A stretch of 64,000 bases of DNA from Bacillota bacterium (GCA_023393165.1 JAEWMJ010000056.1:62001-126000), one strand, 5' to 3'; counted from the stretch's first letter, positions 44,701-52,260 are shown. The notes: generated from the letters alone by a model not told the origin. Program-made: numbers and translations.

Positions 44701-45982
44701 ATAATGCGTAGTCTATTTCAGCTTGTGATATAGAAAAAGCGGAGGATTTTTTATCCTCCGCCTGTTCTATGGCTTCTATTTGTTCCTGTTCTGATGGAAG
44801 CAGGCTTAACTGTAAACCAGTTCCTCCAGCACCAATTCCTCCGCCTGATGTTTCAGGCTGTTCATGTGCCCTACCCACGCCATTTGATCGGTCGCTTTGT
44901 CCGGCGCGGGGTTGCTCTCCAGTAATTGGGATGTTATCAGTTCTACCCGCTCCCTCGCGGTCTGGTCGATCTCCGACAAATGGCTCATGAGTTTGCCCGA
45001 CATCATCAGGCTTGCGTACATCCCCGGCTTGTGATTTTTCAGGAATGTTTTGTGCAACATCCCATATTTGCCTATCTGCACTTCTTCTTCCGGCAGCGTC
45101 AGGTCCGGTATCAGGTAATCGCCCTGTTTCGTGTAGGTCAGTTCCATATTCACCATTCCTTTCATCTTGGGTTCTGCTTACATTGTGACGCGCTTTTTCT
45201 CTTTTTGCAAATGTGCGGCTCTGCCTTATTTCAGCAAGCATCAAGTTCCTTACCGTCGATCCGATTTCCCTCAAGATCATCTCGGAAATATCGCTTGTAG
45301 CTGCGCCCAGGCCGGAAACCGTATTCAGCGTATTAAAATTGGCTACATTCCGAAAGTCCTCCGATGAAAGGTAATCCTCGGCGTTATATCCGCAGCGTGC
45401 CAGAAGCATGAAGGCTACGGAGCTTTTCAAAGTTTCCTTAAATACGGCCTCCATATTCAGATCATCCAGTTCTTCCAGAAAACTTTCCTCCCGGCAGTTC
45501 ATCAGCTCGGAGAGATAGTCGGAAAAATTATCGTCCACAGCGTTACCGGCTGTCGCAATTAACGCGGCAAGCAAATCGTTAATGCCCTCCAGACTGCCAA
45601 AGGCGTTTTCCAACGTTTCCGTCACTGTTTCTTCATATCCGTCTTTCATTTTCCAAATAACAAAAGGACGGCTCCCACGGCTGTCTGTATCTGAAATATC
45701 GAACACATGGCGGAGCTGCAGGCGCGGCCCGCTGTCGTCTATAAGGGCAATGCCTTTTGATCCACCTTTGACCCATCGGTGTACCTTTTCATTCCATTCT
45801 TCCATTTCAGCACAGGCTGTCGCGTCAGGCCGCTGCGCAAAAATGAGGATCTGTTCCCAGAAGGAATACTTGTGGTTGTTCGCCGCGGTCTTTAAAAACG
45901 AAGTCCAATTCGTCTGGTTTACTGTAACGTCAAGCGCCGTCTTTTCCGAAAGCTCGGTAATATTTTGCAGCTTTGTAGCCAA
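38768..45982 (-). CDS. LtrC-like giant protein: ArdC-like, N6-methyltransferase and SNF2 helicase domains
   Basis: A 2404-aa polyprotein-like enzyme. The N-terminal 130 residues are ArdC-like (KYSFWEQILIFAQRPDATAC); a hydrophilic linker (about 275-400) and several small accessory domains follow. The methyltransferase has motif I EPACGVGNFFG at about 916 and IGNVPFG at about 977, an NPPF variant typical of adenine methylases. The helicase has Walker A VGAGKT at about 1603, FIDEADF at 1763, TGTPISNS, and QRAGRIVRYG at 2093. Such proteins are thought to mark and unwind incoming DNA. TTG at 45982 is better spaced from GGGAGAGG than TTG at 45988. tnpV lies inside it in another frame. Confidence 0.92.
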   Translation of the reverse strand: MATKLQNITELSEKTALDVTVNQTNWTSFLKTAANNHKYSFWEQILIFAQRPDATACAEMEEWNEKVHRWVKGGSKGIALIDDSGPRLQLRHVFDISDTDSRGSRPFVIWKMKDGYEETVTETLENAFGSLEGINDLLAALIATAGNAVDDNFSDYLSELMNCREESFLEELDDLNMEAVFKETLKSSVAFMLLARCGYNAEDYLSSEDFRNVANFNTLNTVSGLGAATSDISEMILREIGSTVRNLMLAEIRQSRTFAKREKARHNVSRTQDERNGEYGTDLHETGRLPDTGPDAAGRRSADRQIWDVAQNIPEKSQAGDVRKPDDVGQTHEPFVGDRPDREGAGRTDNIPITGEQPRAGQSDRSNGVGRAHEQPETSGGGIGAGGTGLQLSLLPSEQEQIEAIEQAEDKKSSAFSISQAEIDYALCKGTGFQDSKFRVYAHYQEHHTAKDMADFLKHEYGIGGGTHYFLDGTQGDIWNDGKGFGISRSGHSITNPDLRLTWIQVAKRLGELIAAGRYLNSKEKEYLPVYEQKTEERRQQLAEQAYARQILDREPSPAVQEQPSRENVKYALALGATVYIGAYEYELCSFDGDVVELRDIHFPLLTETFTRDAFEQVLRENPLNDYLIASEQPAREADTTVTLHAGEANTPEWVQETGDVTVTREGDTFTIEGADSGDEKSYVEFDIEVPDSGAERTEPQPAEKEIAVGLEFTIEDRRYAVDSIDEGTGTVSLRDITFQQGTGFPIFRKESIGFVLEALERQTEPVWQKVQGGEVAKVRIDLVPETPKQPRVNFHITNDDLGVGGQKTKYGWNIAAIRLLNQLKEEKRLATPEEQEILSKYVGWGGLPQAFDEKNGQWAKEYTELKELLMDEEYTSARASTLNAHYTSPTVIKAIYTCLENMGFQTGNVLEPACGVGNFFGLVPESMKDCRLYGVELDSITGRIAKQLYQQANIAVQGFEETNLPDSFFDLVIGNVPFGSYGVADKKYDKHKFLIHDYFFAKALDKTRPGGIVAFITSKGTMDKQSPEVRRYIAQRAELLGAVRLPNNAFFANAGTEVTADILFLQKRDRPVDVEPDWLHLTETEDGLPINQYFADNPDMVLGTMAYDERMYGNSRETTCVPVEGADLAGQLSAAMENIHGEITEYELDDIDEGEDKSIPADPSVRNFSYCAIDGKIYYRENSRMNPVDTSVTAQGRIKGMIELRDCVRDLIYYQTEDFGDDVIQYHQNKLNRIYDTFTRQYGLINSRGNNLAFSDDSSYCLLCSLEIIDENGELKRKADMFSKRTIRQRTTVTHVDTASEALAITIAEKACIDLGFMQLLTGLSAEQLEADLQGVIFRDLGDCDPAEIPKAFFDLEKCPFVTADAYLSGNVRNKLRLAKGIAEMRPDLAKELETNIRALEAVQPKDLSASEIDVRLGATWLPADVIRDFMFELLETPHMHKQYIDVFYSNYTANWNIKGKSEDRGNLKVNMTYGTVRANAYKIIEDSLNLRDVRIFDTVTDADGKETRVLNKKETILAQQKQESIKDAFQSWIWKDPARRERLTRIYNDRFNAIRPREYDGSHIKFTGMNPERILRKYQADAVAHAIYGGNTLLAHCVGAGKTYEMTAIAMESKHLGLCNKSMFVVPNHLIEQWAGEFLQLYPSANILVATKKDFETKNRKKFCSRIATGDYDAVIIGHSQFEKIPISAERQRRQLEEQIFEVTNGIRELKEERSERYAIKDLEKTKKALELRLKKLNDTSRKDDVVTFEELGVDRLFIDEADFYKNLFLYTKMRNVAGIAQTEAQKSSDLFSKCRYLDEITGGRGVIFATGTPISNSITEMYTMQRYLQYATLQRHCLQHFDCWASTFGETITAIELAPEGTGYRAKTRFARFYNLPELMSMFREVADIKTADMLNLPVPKANYHNVAAKPSEFQKDMVAELGERAEKVRNRMVEPYEDNMLKITNDGRKLALDQRLTNPMLPDNPDSKVNDCIENVFRIWDENQEKKLTQLVFCDLSTPKGDGSFNVYDDIRQKLVAQGVPADEIAFIHEANTGTKKKELFAKIRIGRVRVLLGSTAMVGAGTNVQDRLVALHDLDCPWRPRDLEQRAGRIVRYGNKNPEVHIYRYVTENTFDAYLYQILENKQKFISQIMTSKSCVRSAEDIDETALSYAEVKALATGNPFIKEKMDLDIQVSKLKLLKANHLSQRYELEDSLIKYFPQTIKYDEERLSGFEKDFALYEQQSIAVTDDGEKEEKKFVMVVKGVSYTEKAAAGAAILEACKMMTSPEPQELGRYMGFSMMFSFNTFGKEFQITLQGALGHTVELGADVHGNITRLNNALAEIPKRLEYWREQLKTHQHQMETAKEQIEIPFEKEQELQEKSARLNELNVLLNMDKRENEMIDAEPDDGVEPEKKAVGYER
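44806..45147 (-). CDS. tnpV: TnpV protein, nested in the helicase gene
   Basis: A 113-aa protein in a different frame from the helicase, wholly inside its linker region (helicase residues about 280-394). It matches TnpV: ELTYTKQGDYLIPDLTLPE, IGKYGMLHKTFLKNHKPG, SLMMSGKLMSHLSEIDQTA, and QMAWVGHMNSLKHQAEE. The ATG has AAAGGA nine bases upstream. TnpV is found on Tn4451-type and similar elements, function unknown. The helicase sequence opposite it is low-complexity (Asp/Arg/Gly), which suggests the helicase linker adapted to the nested gene. Confidence 0.8.
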   Translation of the reverse strand: MELTYTKQGDYLIPDLTLPEEEVQIGKYGMLHKTFLKNHKPGMYASLMMSGKLMSHLSEIDQTARERVELITSQLLESNPAPDKATDQMAWVGHMNSLKHQAEELVLEELVYS

Positions 45983-45996
45983 TTTCAACCTCTCCC

Positions 45997-46260
45997 TTAT
46001 ATAAAGATATACTTGTTGGAAAGCCTGCCGCCATCATCGGTATACCTCGGAACAATCCCGATCATACTCATACGCGCCAATCGGTGCAGATTGCGGCTCA
46101 CAGCCGAGCGTGAAATCCCCAAACCCTTTGACAGGTTTTTTACAGATATGGTCAAGCTATAGTTGTCTTTTGAGATGTCCAAAATGTAACAGTACAGCAG
46201 CTTGGCGGCAGGCGGAACTTTCAGCCCCGCGCAAAGCTTGTATCTTACCAGATTGTTCAT
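45997..46260 (-). CDS. Winged-helix DNA-binding protein
   Basis: An 87-aa helix-turn-helix protein: AAKLLYCYILDISKDNYS, then LSKGLGISRSAVSRNLHRLARM and a short wing. Pattern fits MarR/DnaD-like or replication-initiator-type winged helices (as in the N domain of Rep proteins) found before LtrC-like genes. ATG at 46260 with AAAGGAG seven bases upstream. It ends eight bases before the helicase ribosome-binding site, so it could regulate or assist it. Confidence 0.72.
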   Translation of the reverse strand: MNNLVRYKLCAGLKVPPAAKLLYCYILDISKDNYSLTISVKNLSKGLGISRSAVSRNLHRLARMSMIGIVPRYTDDGGRLSNKYIFI

Positions 46261-46276
46261 ACGTTTCTCCTTTCCT

Positions 46277-46762
46277 CTATCGCTCCGGTTCGTGATGCTT
46301 CTTTTTTGGGGCAATGGATCGTCTTTCTTCTTTCGCTCTCTCCAACTGCCGCAGCGCTTTGTCCTGATACGTGTAAATGTAAAAATTGTTGTCGCCTTTG
46401 TGCGGGAAGCAGCGGAAGAAATAACGGTACTTATCCGTTACCGCCCGGAAGCCATAGGTTTCCGGTAACCGCGAACCGGGTATGCGGGCTTCCGGGTGCG
46501 CAAAGCAGTATTCCGCCATGCTGTGCATGTCCTTTAAAATACCGTTTTCCCGCAGCGAATTGATCAGGTTGTCAAATTCCTCCTTAAAGGCATCCGTCTT
46601 TAAATCACTTTGATGCTCCCACCAGCTCGTCCAGAACGCTTTGCCGCTTTGCCCAAAATCTCCGCGCAGATGGCCGATGCATCCGAGTTCCTTATCCATT
46701 TCGGGGTTTGAATAAAAAAAATCCGCTTCCTCTGGAGCGGCTGCTTGAATTTCATATTCCAT
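46277..46762 (-). CDS. Conserved element protein of unknown function
   Basis: A 161-aa soluble protein: ELGCIGHLRGDFGQSGKAFW, WWEHQSDLKTDAFKEEFDNLINSLR, and a basic end. It is one of the string of small accessory proteins typical between the Tad operon and the helicase in these elements. I recognise no functional motif. ATG at 46762 has AGGGA seven bases upstream. Confidence 0.68.
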   Translation of the reverse strand: MEYEIQAAAPEEADFFYSNPEMDKELGCIGHLRGDFGQSGKAFWTSWWEHQSDLKTDAFKEEFDNLINSLRENGILKDMHSMAEYCFAHPEARIPGSRLPETYGFRAVTDKYRYFFRCFPHKGDNNFYIYTYQDKALRQLERAKEERRSIAPKKKHHEPER

Positions 46763-46790
46763 CTTTATTTCCCTTCGTTCGTTAATCTGC

Positions 46791-47102
46791 CTAACGTTCC
46801 ATGTCATCCTTGCTGTGCGCCGCCTTTTGGGGCCGTTGTTCCGAAGGGGTTAATTTCGGATAGAAAGTCCGCAGATACTGTACTTCTTCCTGCACGCGTT
46901 TGCATAAATTCTCCACTGCGGCCAGACGGTCGTTGCAGTAATGCCCATAATAATAATCCCGCTCGCCTTTGCGGCATGCCCATGTCACGAAATCGGCTGT
47001 TCCTACGGGTTCTGCGCGCTCTCCAATTACAAATTCTGAGCTTCCCACGCCTACAGCCAACCGGTCCGTAATGACGTATCCCTCGTTTACTTCCTTATCC
47101 AT
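46791..47102 (-). CDS. Conserved element protein of unknown function
   Basis: A 103-aa soluble protein: GYVITDRLAVGVGSSEFVIGE, then CRKGERDYYYGHYCNDRLAAVEN, a conserved-looking aromatic patch, and a helical end. GGGAGG lies nine bases before the ATG, inside the end of the upstream gene, with which it overlaps by eight bases. Function unknown. Confidence 0.68.
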   Translation of the reverse strand: MDKEVNEGYVITDRLAVGVGSSEFVIGERAEPVGTADFVTWACRKGERDYYYGHYCNDRLAAVENLCKRVQEEVQYLRTFYPKLTPSEQRPQKAAHSKDDMER

Positions 47103-47454
47103 GATACTTACCTCCCATATCCCGCTGATATAACAGAATATATCCGATCTCGTCCATACGAAGGGACTTAATTGCAAGAATATCCTCTATACTCATTGCC
47201 ATGATTGCTTCATCGGTTGCATATCCCGCTTCTTCCAGCTTTTCAGTAATCAGATCGGCCCTGAACTTGCACATTTTGGCCGCATGTCTGATACGGGATA
47301 GCGCCCAATTTCCGATCCCTTTTACCGAAAGCAATTCAAAGTCAGACATATCCAGAATCCGTTCAAGCGTTTTGATTCCCGCTTTGGACAGATTGTAATA
47401 AGCTCCCAACGACAATTCGTCCATCTCCGAAATGCTTGTTTTTAAATTCAGCAT
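47095..47454 (-). CDS. RNA polymerase alpha C-terminal-domain-like protein
   Basis: A 119-aa protein whose N-terminal half resembles the alpha-CTD of RNA polymerase: LSLGAYYNLSKAGIKTLERI, then FELLSVKGIGNWALSRIR, a helix-hairpin-helix fold. The C-terminal half is helical and unrelated. Free-standing copies could compete for or mimic alpha-CTD contacts and thereby tune element transcription, but the same fold also binds DNA simply as a helix-hairpin-helix. It overlaps the next gene by eight bases. Confidence 0.66.
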   Translation of the reverse strand: MLNLKTSISEMDELSLGAYYNLSKAGIKTLERILDMSDFELLSVKGIGNWALSRIRHAAKMCKFRADLITEKLEEAGYATDEAIMAMSIEDILAIKSLRMDEIGYILLYQRDMGGKYHG

Positions 47455-47461
47455 ATCCGTC

Positions 47462-48064
47462 CTACCTTTCAAATTCAGGTATTTTGTGCTTCCTCCCGGC
47501 CTGTACCTGTTTGCGTTTTTCCTTTGCCCATTCGGGCATGAATTCAGGCTTGACAGTACCCAAGATATCCCCGCGGTTCCAACGTGATTCCTTGCCCGTA
47601 TAAAGATTTACTGTATAAACCGCCCGGCCTCTGGAATTGGCATGGGTACCGAAGCCGCCTGTAGCCAACACGAGTTGATTATCTGCGGTACGGTATTCTG
47701 GCCATAAGCAAGACGCGCGGATTGCCACCACCTTGTTTTCAATGCTTTTTCCATAATCGTTTGGTTCACATTGTTCCGCTGTGATAGGTTCCAGAGGGAT
47801 TTCGATTTTCGCCCTTTCCTCTTTGAAAGCTTCAATTTGTGCCGAAACACGAGCAGTAAATACACCCATCATTTCCAGATAATCCGCACTGCCCTCGCCA
47901 TTTGAAAAGCGTTCAATTCCAAGTGGCTCAAACCAGGTAGAGTCGCATACCATATATGGGTGATCAGATTTGGCTTCATCAACACAGAAAAGTATTTCTT
48001 TGTCCCCTATATGGATCGCGTTCTTTACCTCGTAAGCATCTACCATACGTTTTTCATTTTCCAT
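47462..48064 (-). CDS. Conserved element protein, YodL/LPD-like
   Basis: A 200-aa soluble protein. Central IEIPLEPITAEQCEPNDYG precedes a C-terminal block YRTADNQLVLATGGFGTHAN and AVYTVNLYTGKESRWNRGD, which I have seen as a conserved accessory domain in large element proteins (YodL/LPD-like group), function unknown. ATG at 48064 with GGAGG eight bases upstream lies 23 bases after a terminator. Confidence 0.68.
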   Translation of the reverse strand: MENEKRMVDAYEVKNAIHIGDKEILFCVDEAKSDHPYMVCDSTWFEPLGIERFSNGEGSADYLEMMGVFTARVSAQIEAFKEERAKIEIPLEPITAEQCEPNDYGKSIENKVVAIRASCLWPEYRTADNQLVLATGGFGTHANSRGRAVYTVNLYTGKESRWNRGDILGTVKPEFMPEWAKEKRKQVQAGRKHKIPEFER

Positions 48065-48086
48065 ACTTCTTTCCTCCTGTTTTCCA

Positions 48087-48114
48087 AACAAAAAGGAACG
48101 GAAATCCGTCCCTT
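48087..48114 (-). terminator. Intrinsic terminator in the leader of the YodL/LPD-like gene
   Basis: AAGGAACGG pairs with CCGTCCCTT (one mismatch) around AAAT, and the minus strand continues with TTTGTTT. About 10 bases separate it from the GGAGG of the next gene. Confidence 0.78.
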
Positions 48115-48129
48115 TTTTCAGCCTTATCG

Positions 48130-48219
48130 TTATTTGGTTTTTTGCTTTTTTCTGATTCTCAAATAAATGAGCCCGCCTACAATGATAAGACATAGCACAA
48201 CGGTTAGAACCATCCTCAT
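48130..48219 (-). CDS. 29-aa single-pass membrane peptide
   Basis: ATG at 48219 has GGGAGG nine bases upstream and opens 29 codons: MRM, a hydrophobic stretch VLTVVLCLIIVGGLIYL, and a basic end RIRKKQKTK. This is a neat small membrane peptide with positive-inside topology. It follows the prepilin peptidase gene by 20 bases and is followed by a terminator. It might be a small assembly factor of the pilus or a chance frame, but the ribosome-binding site argues for translation. Confidence 0.6.
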   Translation of the reverse strand: MRMVLTVVLCLIIVGGLIYLRIRKKQKTK

Positions 48220-48239
48220 GACATCCTACCTCCCTTTCT

Positions 48240-48701
48240 TCAAAATTGCATTATTCCGCCGTATAGATACCCGAATACTACCGTGCATACCGCGCCAATT
48301 CCGATAACTGGCACAAGGGGTATCCGGCTTTTTAATGTCCTATGCTTACACTTTGTATGTACAGCCAGAACAGCAACCACCGGAATCATCAAGGTAAAGG
48401 CAATGAGTGTGTCCCATAATCCCAGATAAAAGGAGATTGCCATAATGAGCTTAACGTCACCGCCGCCCATGCTGTTTTTCAGCCATGCAATAAAAAATGG
48501 AACGGACAGTAACAGCCCTGCCGGATATATCCACCATGTACCGCCGTTTATAACCGCCATTGCCATATTCAAAAGCCCCAAACACAAAAGCAGAACAACC
48601 AGCAGATTTGAAACAGTCCTTCTTTTCAGGTCCGTACAGGCACACCACAAAAGAAGTGCAATAAAAAAAGCATCCATAAGGATGCCTGAAATCAATATCA
48701 T
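48240..48701 (-). CDS. Prepilin peptidase (A24 family, CpaA/TadV-like)
   Basis: A 153-aa membrane aspartic protease that trims Flp-type prepilins. Six helices; the two catalytic aspartates are visible in ACTDLKRRTVSN (D24) and MGGGDVKL (D82, the GxGD motif). Length fits the short CpaA/TadV class without a methylase domain. It serves the pilin-like proteins encoded at 53-54 kb. Confidence 0.9.
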   Translation of the reverse strand: MILISGILMDAFFIALLLWCACTDLKRRTVSNLLVVLLLCLGLLNMAMAVINGGTWWIYPAGLLLSVPFFIAWLKNSMGGGDVKLIMAISFYLGLWDTLIAFTLMIPVVAVLAVHTKCKHRTLKSRIPLVPVIGIGAVCTVVFGYLYGGIMQF

Positions 48702-48713
48702 GTTTGTTACCTC

Positions 48714-49412
48714 TCAGTCTGGAAATGTGAGTATGCTCTTATATAGAAATATCAGCTTATCGATGCGCTTTTCTGTATGGTAATGACCGCAGAACCAGCG
48801 GTTATATATCAGTCTGTTTTCAATTGTATCCAACCATTTCTCCGTGCTCTTATCCACTTTGGTTTGATCGATTTCCTTCAAAAACATCTCGGTGGGTTCG
48901 TATTTGAGGGGGCAGGTGTGGGACAGCACGGTATCAATTTCCCAATTCCCCGAATCAAGCCTGTCCTCCACCCTTTCCCTTATTTCCTGTGACGGTTGCT
49001 CGTCCTCAAACCAGCGAAGCCCCCGCGCAATCCTGTAAAACTTATCCACGCTGTACGCGCCGCCGATGACGATCGCCTTGCTGCCGTACAAATCGTATAT
49101 TTCACCGTCTTTGGCAAGCAGGATATTGGGATAGGCCGATTCCATATACACGGTGCCGCCGTTCCATATACTTTCCTTATAGGAAGTGATTCCCTCGGGA
49201 CGCATTTCATGGTTTCCATAAATAGAAAGCAAGGTCAATGGGAGTCGAACAAGTTGATTCTTTAGGAATATGTCCCGTTCGTCACCCGAATAATTGATTC
49301 CGGCATCACCCAGGATGATCAAGGTATCGCGCTGCGAATCAAGCTCATTGTTTGTGCAGAATGTAAATATCCTGCTGAAATCTCCATGCGTATCTCCCGT
49401 TATATAAAGCAA
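48714..49412 (-). CDS. Calcineurin-like metallophosphoesterase
   Basis: A 232-aa phosphoesterase. Motifs: YITGDTHGDFSRI at the start, LGDAGINYSGD, IYGNHEMRPEG, a late SHTCP, and CGHYHTEK. The start is TTG eight bases after GGAGG; the first ATG upstream is part of that ribosome-binding site. Such proteins recur on these elements between the surface-protein gene and the prepilin peptidase gene; substrate unknown. Confidence 0.87.
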   Translation of the reverse strand: MLYITGDTHGDFSRIFTFCTNNELDSQRDTLIILGDAGINYSGDERDIFLKNQLVRLPLTLLSIYGNHEMRPEGITSYKESIWNGGTVYMESAYPNILLAKDGEIYDLYGSKAIVIGGAYSVDKFYRIARGLRWFEDEQPSQEIRERVEDRLDSGNWEIDTVLSHTCPLKYEPTEMFLKEIDQTKVDKSTEKWLDTIENRLIYNRWFCGHYHTEKRIDKLIFLYKSILTFPD

Positions 49413-49491
49413 AATCGTCACCTCCATACAAAGATTATACCATGCTCGGGCAAAAGACCGAAAGTACGCTTATCTATCTACCATTTATCCA

Positions 49492-52260
49492 CTATCTATC
49501 CACTGTCGTGATCCGGTCATACATGCTTCCGTCAATGGTCACGCTGCTGGTTGTATAGCCATACAATTGTCCAACCGGACTCCATCCATAAAACGCCTGT
49601 GCCAATACGGTATATGCACCGTCCGGGAACCACAAAGGAGTATAATGCAATCGGCTGGCAATAGAAGAATAAGGATTCCCGGCATACTGCCACGTGATGG
49701 ACCAATCTCCCACTTGCCCTGATTGCGTTTCCAATGTATCCCGAACATTCTGCCAGTCGGAGGTCTGCCCGTAGCCGCTCTCGGGGTTTAGTACCCAAAC
49801 CATCTGAGGACCGATCAGGTCTTCCGGATGATCGTAATTTGAGGTCAGCGTCGTAGTGCACTGAACCTGCGCACCAAAACCGGATTCCATCGTATACGGT
49901 TTACCCGCCTCGGCTATGCGGCTGTCCGGCGATATTGCAAATGTAGTGGTAAGCCTTGCCCAAAAGTTTTCTGTAACATAATTGCCGTTCACCAGCCTTT
50001 CTTCCTGCCATGTATAGTAATCGGAATTGCTTGTAGGCGGCAACTCTTTCAGACCATAAACATCATATTGCTGCTTCATCCCGGTATTGTCTGGGTCGAT
50101 TACAGTCGAGGGCGGCAAATTGACAACCGTAACCGGCCCGCTCCATGTATTGTTGCTCTCATCCGTTTCCCCCAGTTGGCCGGACGGATCGGCCGCAAAC
50201 GATGCTGTGTAATTTCCTGCAGGTGGAACGGTAAAACGGAACACGGCAAGGTTAGTGCCGTTTCCGGCTACGGGTATGGATTCAGTCATCATTATGGTGC
50301 CGACACTGAACCGAATAGACACGGACGGTACGGGCTGCGCCGTAAGGTTCTTAATCGTTGCCGATACAACCGCTTCTTTCCCCGCATACCAATTTTGCAC
50401 AGTCGTGTTTGTTATGGTTATATCCGGCCTGAGCGCATTCACGGTCAGTGTTGCTGCTCTGGTGTTGTTGCTTTCATTACTTTCGGCAATCGTATTATCC
50501 GGGTCAACCGTGGCCTTGAGTGTAATGATTTGATTGTTAAGTGCGGTGGGAGCCGTAAAGGTAAATGTGACCGTTCTCTTTCCTCCATTCGCTGCAAGGG
50601 ATGACACCACTTTGCTCTGCGTCCCGATCCCGCTGATTTCCAGTTTCATGGTCGTTGACGTTACAGGAGTATACCCAAGGTTAGCGGCAACCGCTGTCAC
50701 GGTAACGGTATCTCCCGCTTCATAAGTACTTTTATCCGTAGTCAGACTGGATACTGTTAAATCAGGAAGTGAATAAACTGTTGTTGTTTTTGTGAGAGTA
50801 TTATTCGAATAGTTTGTTTCATTGAAACGAGTTGAGGTATCTGTATTATATCCTATCTTTGCTGTAAAAGTAGCTGTAGCATTTCCAGAAAGCGTATTTG
50901 CTTTAACTGTATAATTTATTGTTGTACTGGCTCCAGCTTGTAATTCGGAAACTGTCTGATTAGGATTGGTTATAGTAAATGGCGTGCCAAGAGAAGAAGA
51001 TGAAGCAAGCGATACTGGTACATTTACCGCTGGAAGACTGGAATTATTTTTGTAAACTACTGAAACCGTTCCTGTGTCTCCGGCATTATATGAAGCGTTA
51101 CATGTGATACTGGTTGTTTGAACATCAAAAAGTGGAAGAGTTGTAGAAATAACAACTGTATCCAGATTTCTTATATTTGTAGTATTATTTGCTGATGAAG
51201 GGTCTCCGATAATAAACGATTGAACATGAGGTCCATAAGTTGCAAATATTCTAGTATAATATTGTTGATCTGCTACTTTTCCTGCAAGTGCAAAAGATAG
51301 AGTTTCTCCACCTTTTATATACGCCGAGGATATTTGAAGATTTGAGGTAACGGATGTGCTATAATTAAATGTTGACATAGCGCTTGCGACAGATGCATAA
51401 TTTGGAACACTTAAATTACCAAGGTTGGTCCAATAAAATCCAGTATTATTAGAATAATAACCCGGATTTTCTCCAGCGGGTACATTTGCACTTAAAGGAA
51501 TACTTATTGTTGTAGAATTTAGCCTTGTAGGAGTTCCCCAAGAGCCTTGAAGATTCGGGAATATAACTTGATTGCTACATAATATACGTTTTGCGGCATC
51601 TTCTAAAGCATACTCATAATTTGATACTCTAAGATCGTTAACATGAGCTGATGTAAATCCTCCGATATCAGAATGAGACATGCCTTGCGAAGATATCCTC
51701 TGCATAGCCATATTTGTGGCATAATATCTTGCAGCTTGATCTGGCTGAGAAGTCCCAAGGCCATAAAGATAACCTATATCTTCTATTCCTCCATATCCAT
51801 ACTTTAGAATAGTGGCATATGCATCAAACAGTGTGGAATAGTTAGCATTGCATACTCCATAGCCTGTAACTGGACCATCACAAGTATTCCTGAAAGCTAT
51901 TGTTACTCCATAGGCTGGAATAGCACTATTTAAATCTCCACCGCCCATAGCGGCTGGTCTGCCTAATTCGTAACCACCCGCATTATTTGTTTCTCCCCCG
52001 CCCGCATTAACTGGAGCACTTATGGGAAATGCAAACCAAGTATTTCCTCCGGCTGTATAATAATATCTTGACAATAAAGCATCGGAATCATAATTATATT
52101 TTATATATCCATTTGCAGATTGCCAACTGGCACCCGGAACACCACTGCCGGTATCCTGAAAAAAAGTTCCGGGAGAAGTTACGTCGGCATAACATGTTGC
52201 AATAGGTAGTGCGATAACAATAGCTACTACAACTAAAATTACTAAAAATCTTCTTTTCAT
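49492..52260 (-). CDS. Large secreted CARDB-repeat surface protein
   Basis: A 922-aa exported protein: signal peptide MKRRFLVILVVVAIVIALP to about residue 26, an N-terminal unique domain (about 30-360; DIGYLYGLGTSQPDQAARYY), then three Ig-like CARDB units (about 370-700), each ending in a DPDNTIAESNESNNT-like sequence, and a C-terminal beta domain. No LPXTG or membrane anchor. Likely an adhesin or mating-contact protein working with the Tad pilus. The 5' half (50770-52260) is clearly more A+T-rich than the 3' half, so the gene is a mosaic. ATG at 52260 with AGGAGG six bases upstream. Confidence 0.83.
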   Translation of the reverse strand: MKRRFLVILVVVAIVIALPIATCYADVTSPGTFFQDTGSGVPGASWQSANGYIKYNYDSDALLSRYYYTAGGNTWFAFPISAPVNAGGGETNNAGGYELGRPAAMGGGDLNSAIPAYGVTIAFRNTCDGPVTGYGVCNANYSTLFDAYATILKYGYGGIEDIGYLYGLGTSQPDQAARYYATNMAMQRISSQGMSHSDIGGFTSAHVNDLRVSNYEYALEDAAKRILCSNQVIFPNLQGSWGTPTRLNSTTISIPLSANVPAGENPGYYSNNTGFYWTNLGNLSVPNYASVASAMSTFNYSTSVTSNLQISSAYIKGGETLSFALAGKVADQQYYTRIFATYGPHVQSFIIGDPSSANNTTNIRNLDTVVISTTLPLFDVQTTSITCNASYNAGDTGTVSVVYKNNSSLPAVNVPVSLASSSSLGTPFTITNPNQTVSELQAGASTTINYTVKANTLSGNATATFTAKIGYNTDTSTRFNETNYSNNTLTKTTTVYSLPDLTVSSLTTDKSTYEAGDTVTVTAVAANLGYTPVTSTTMKLEISGIGTQSKVVSSLAANGGKRTVTFTFTAPTALNNQIITLKATVDPDNTIAESNESNNTRAATLTVNALRPDITITNTTVQNWYAGKEAVVSATIKNLTAQPVPSVSIRFSVGTIMMTESIPVAGNGTNLAVFRFTVPPAGNYTASFAADPSGQLGETDESNNTWSGPVTVVNLPPSTVIDPDNTGMKQQYDVYGLKELPPTSNSDYYTWQEERLVNGNYVTENFWARLTTTFAISPDSRIAEAGKPYTMESGFGAQVQCTTTLTSNYDHPEDLIGPQMVWVLNPESGYGQTSDWQNVRDTLETQSGQVGDWSITWQYAGNPYSSIASRLHYTPLWFPDGAYTVLAQAFYGWSPVGQLYGYTTSSVTIDGSMYDRITTVDR

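Noticed and set aside
49442..49500. TATCTATC-like short repeats
   Set aside because: Too short and few; not a CRISPR or iteron array, probably simple sequence.
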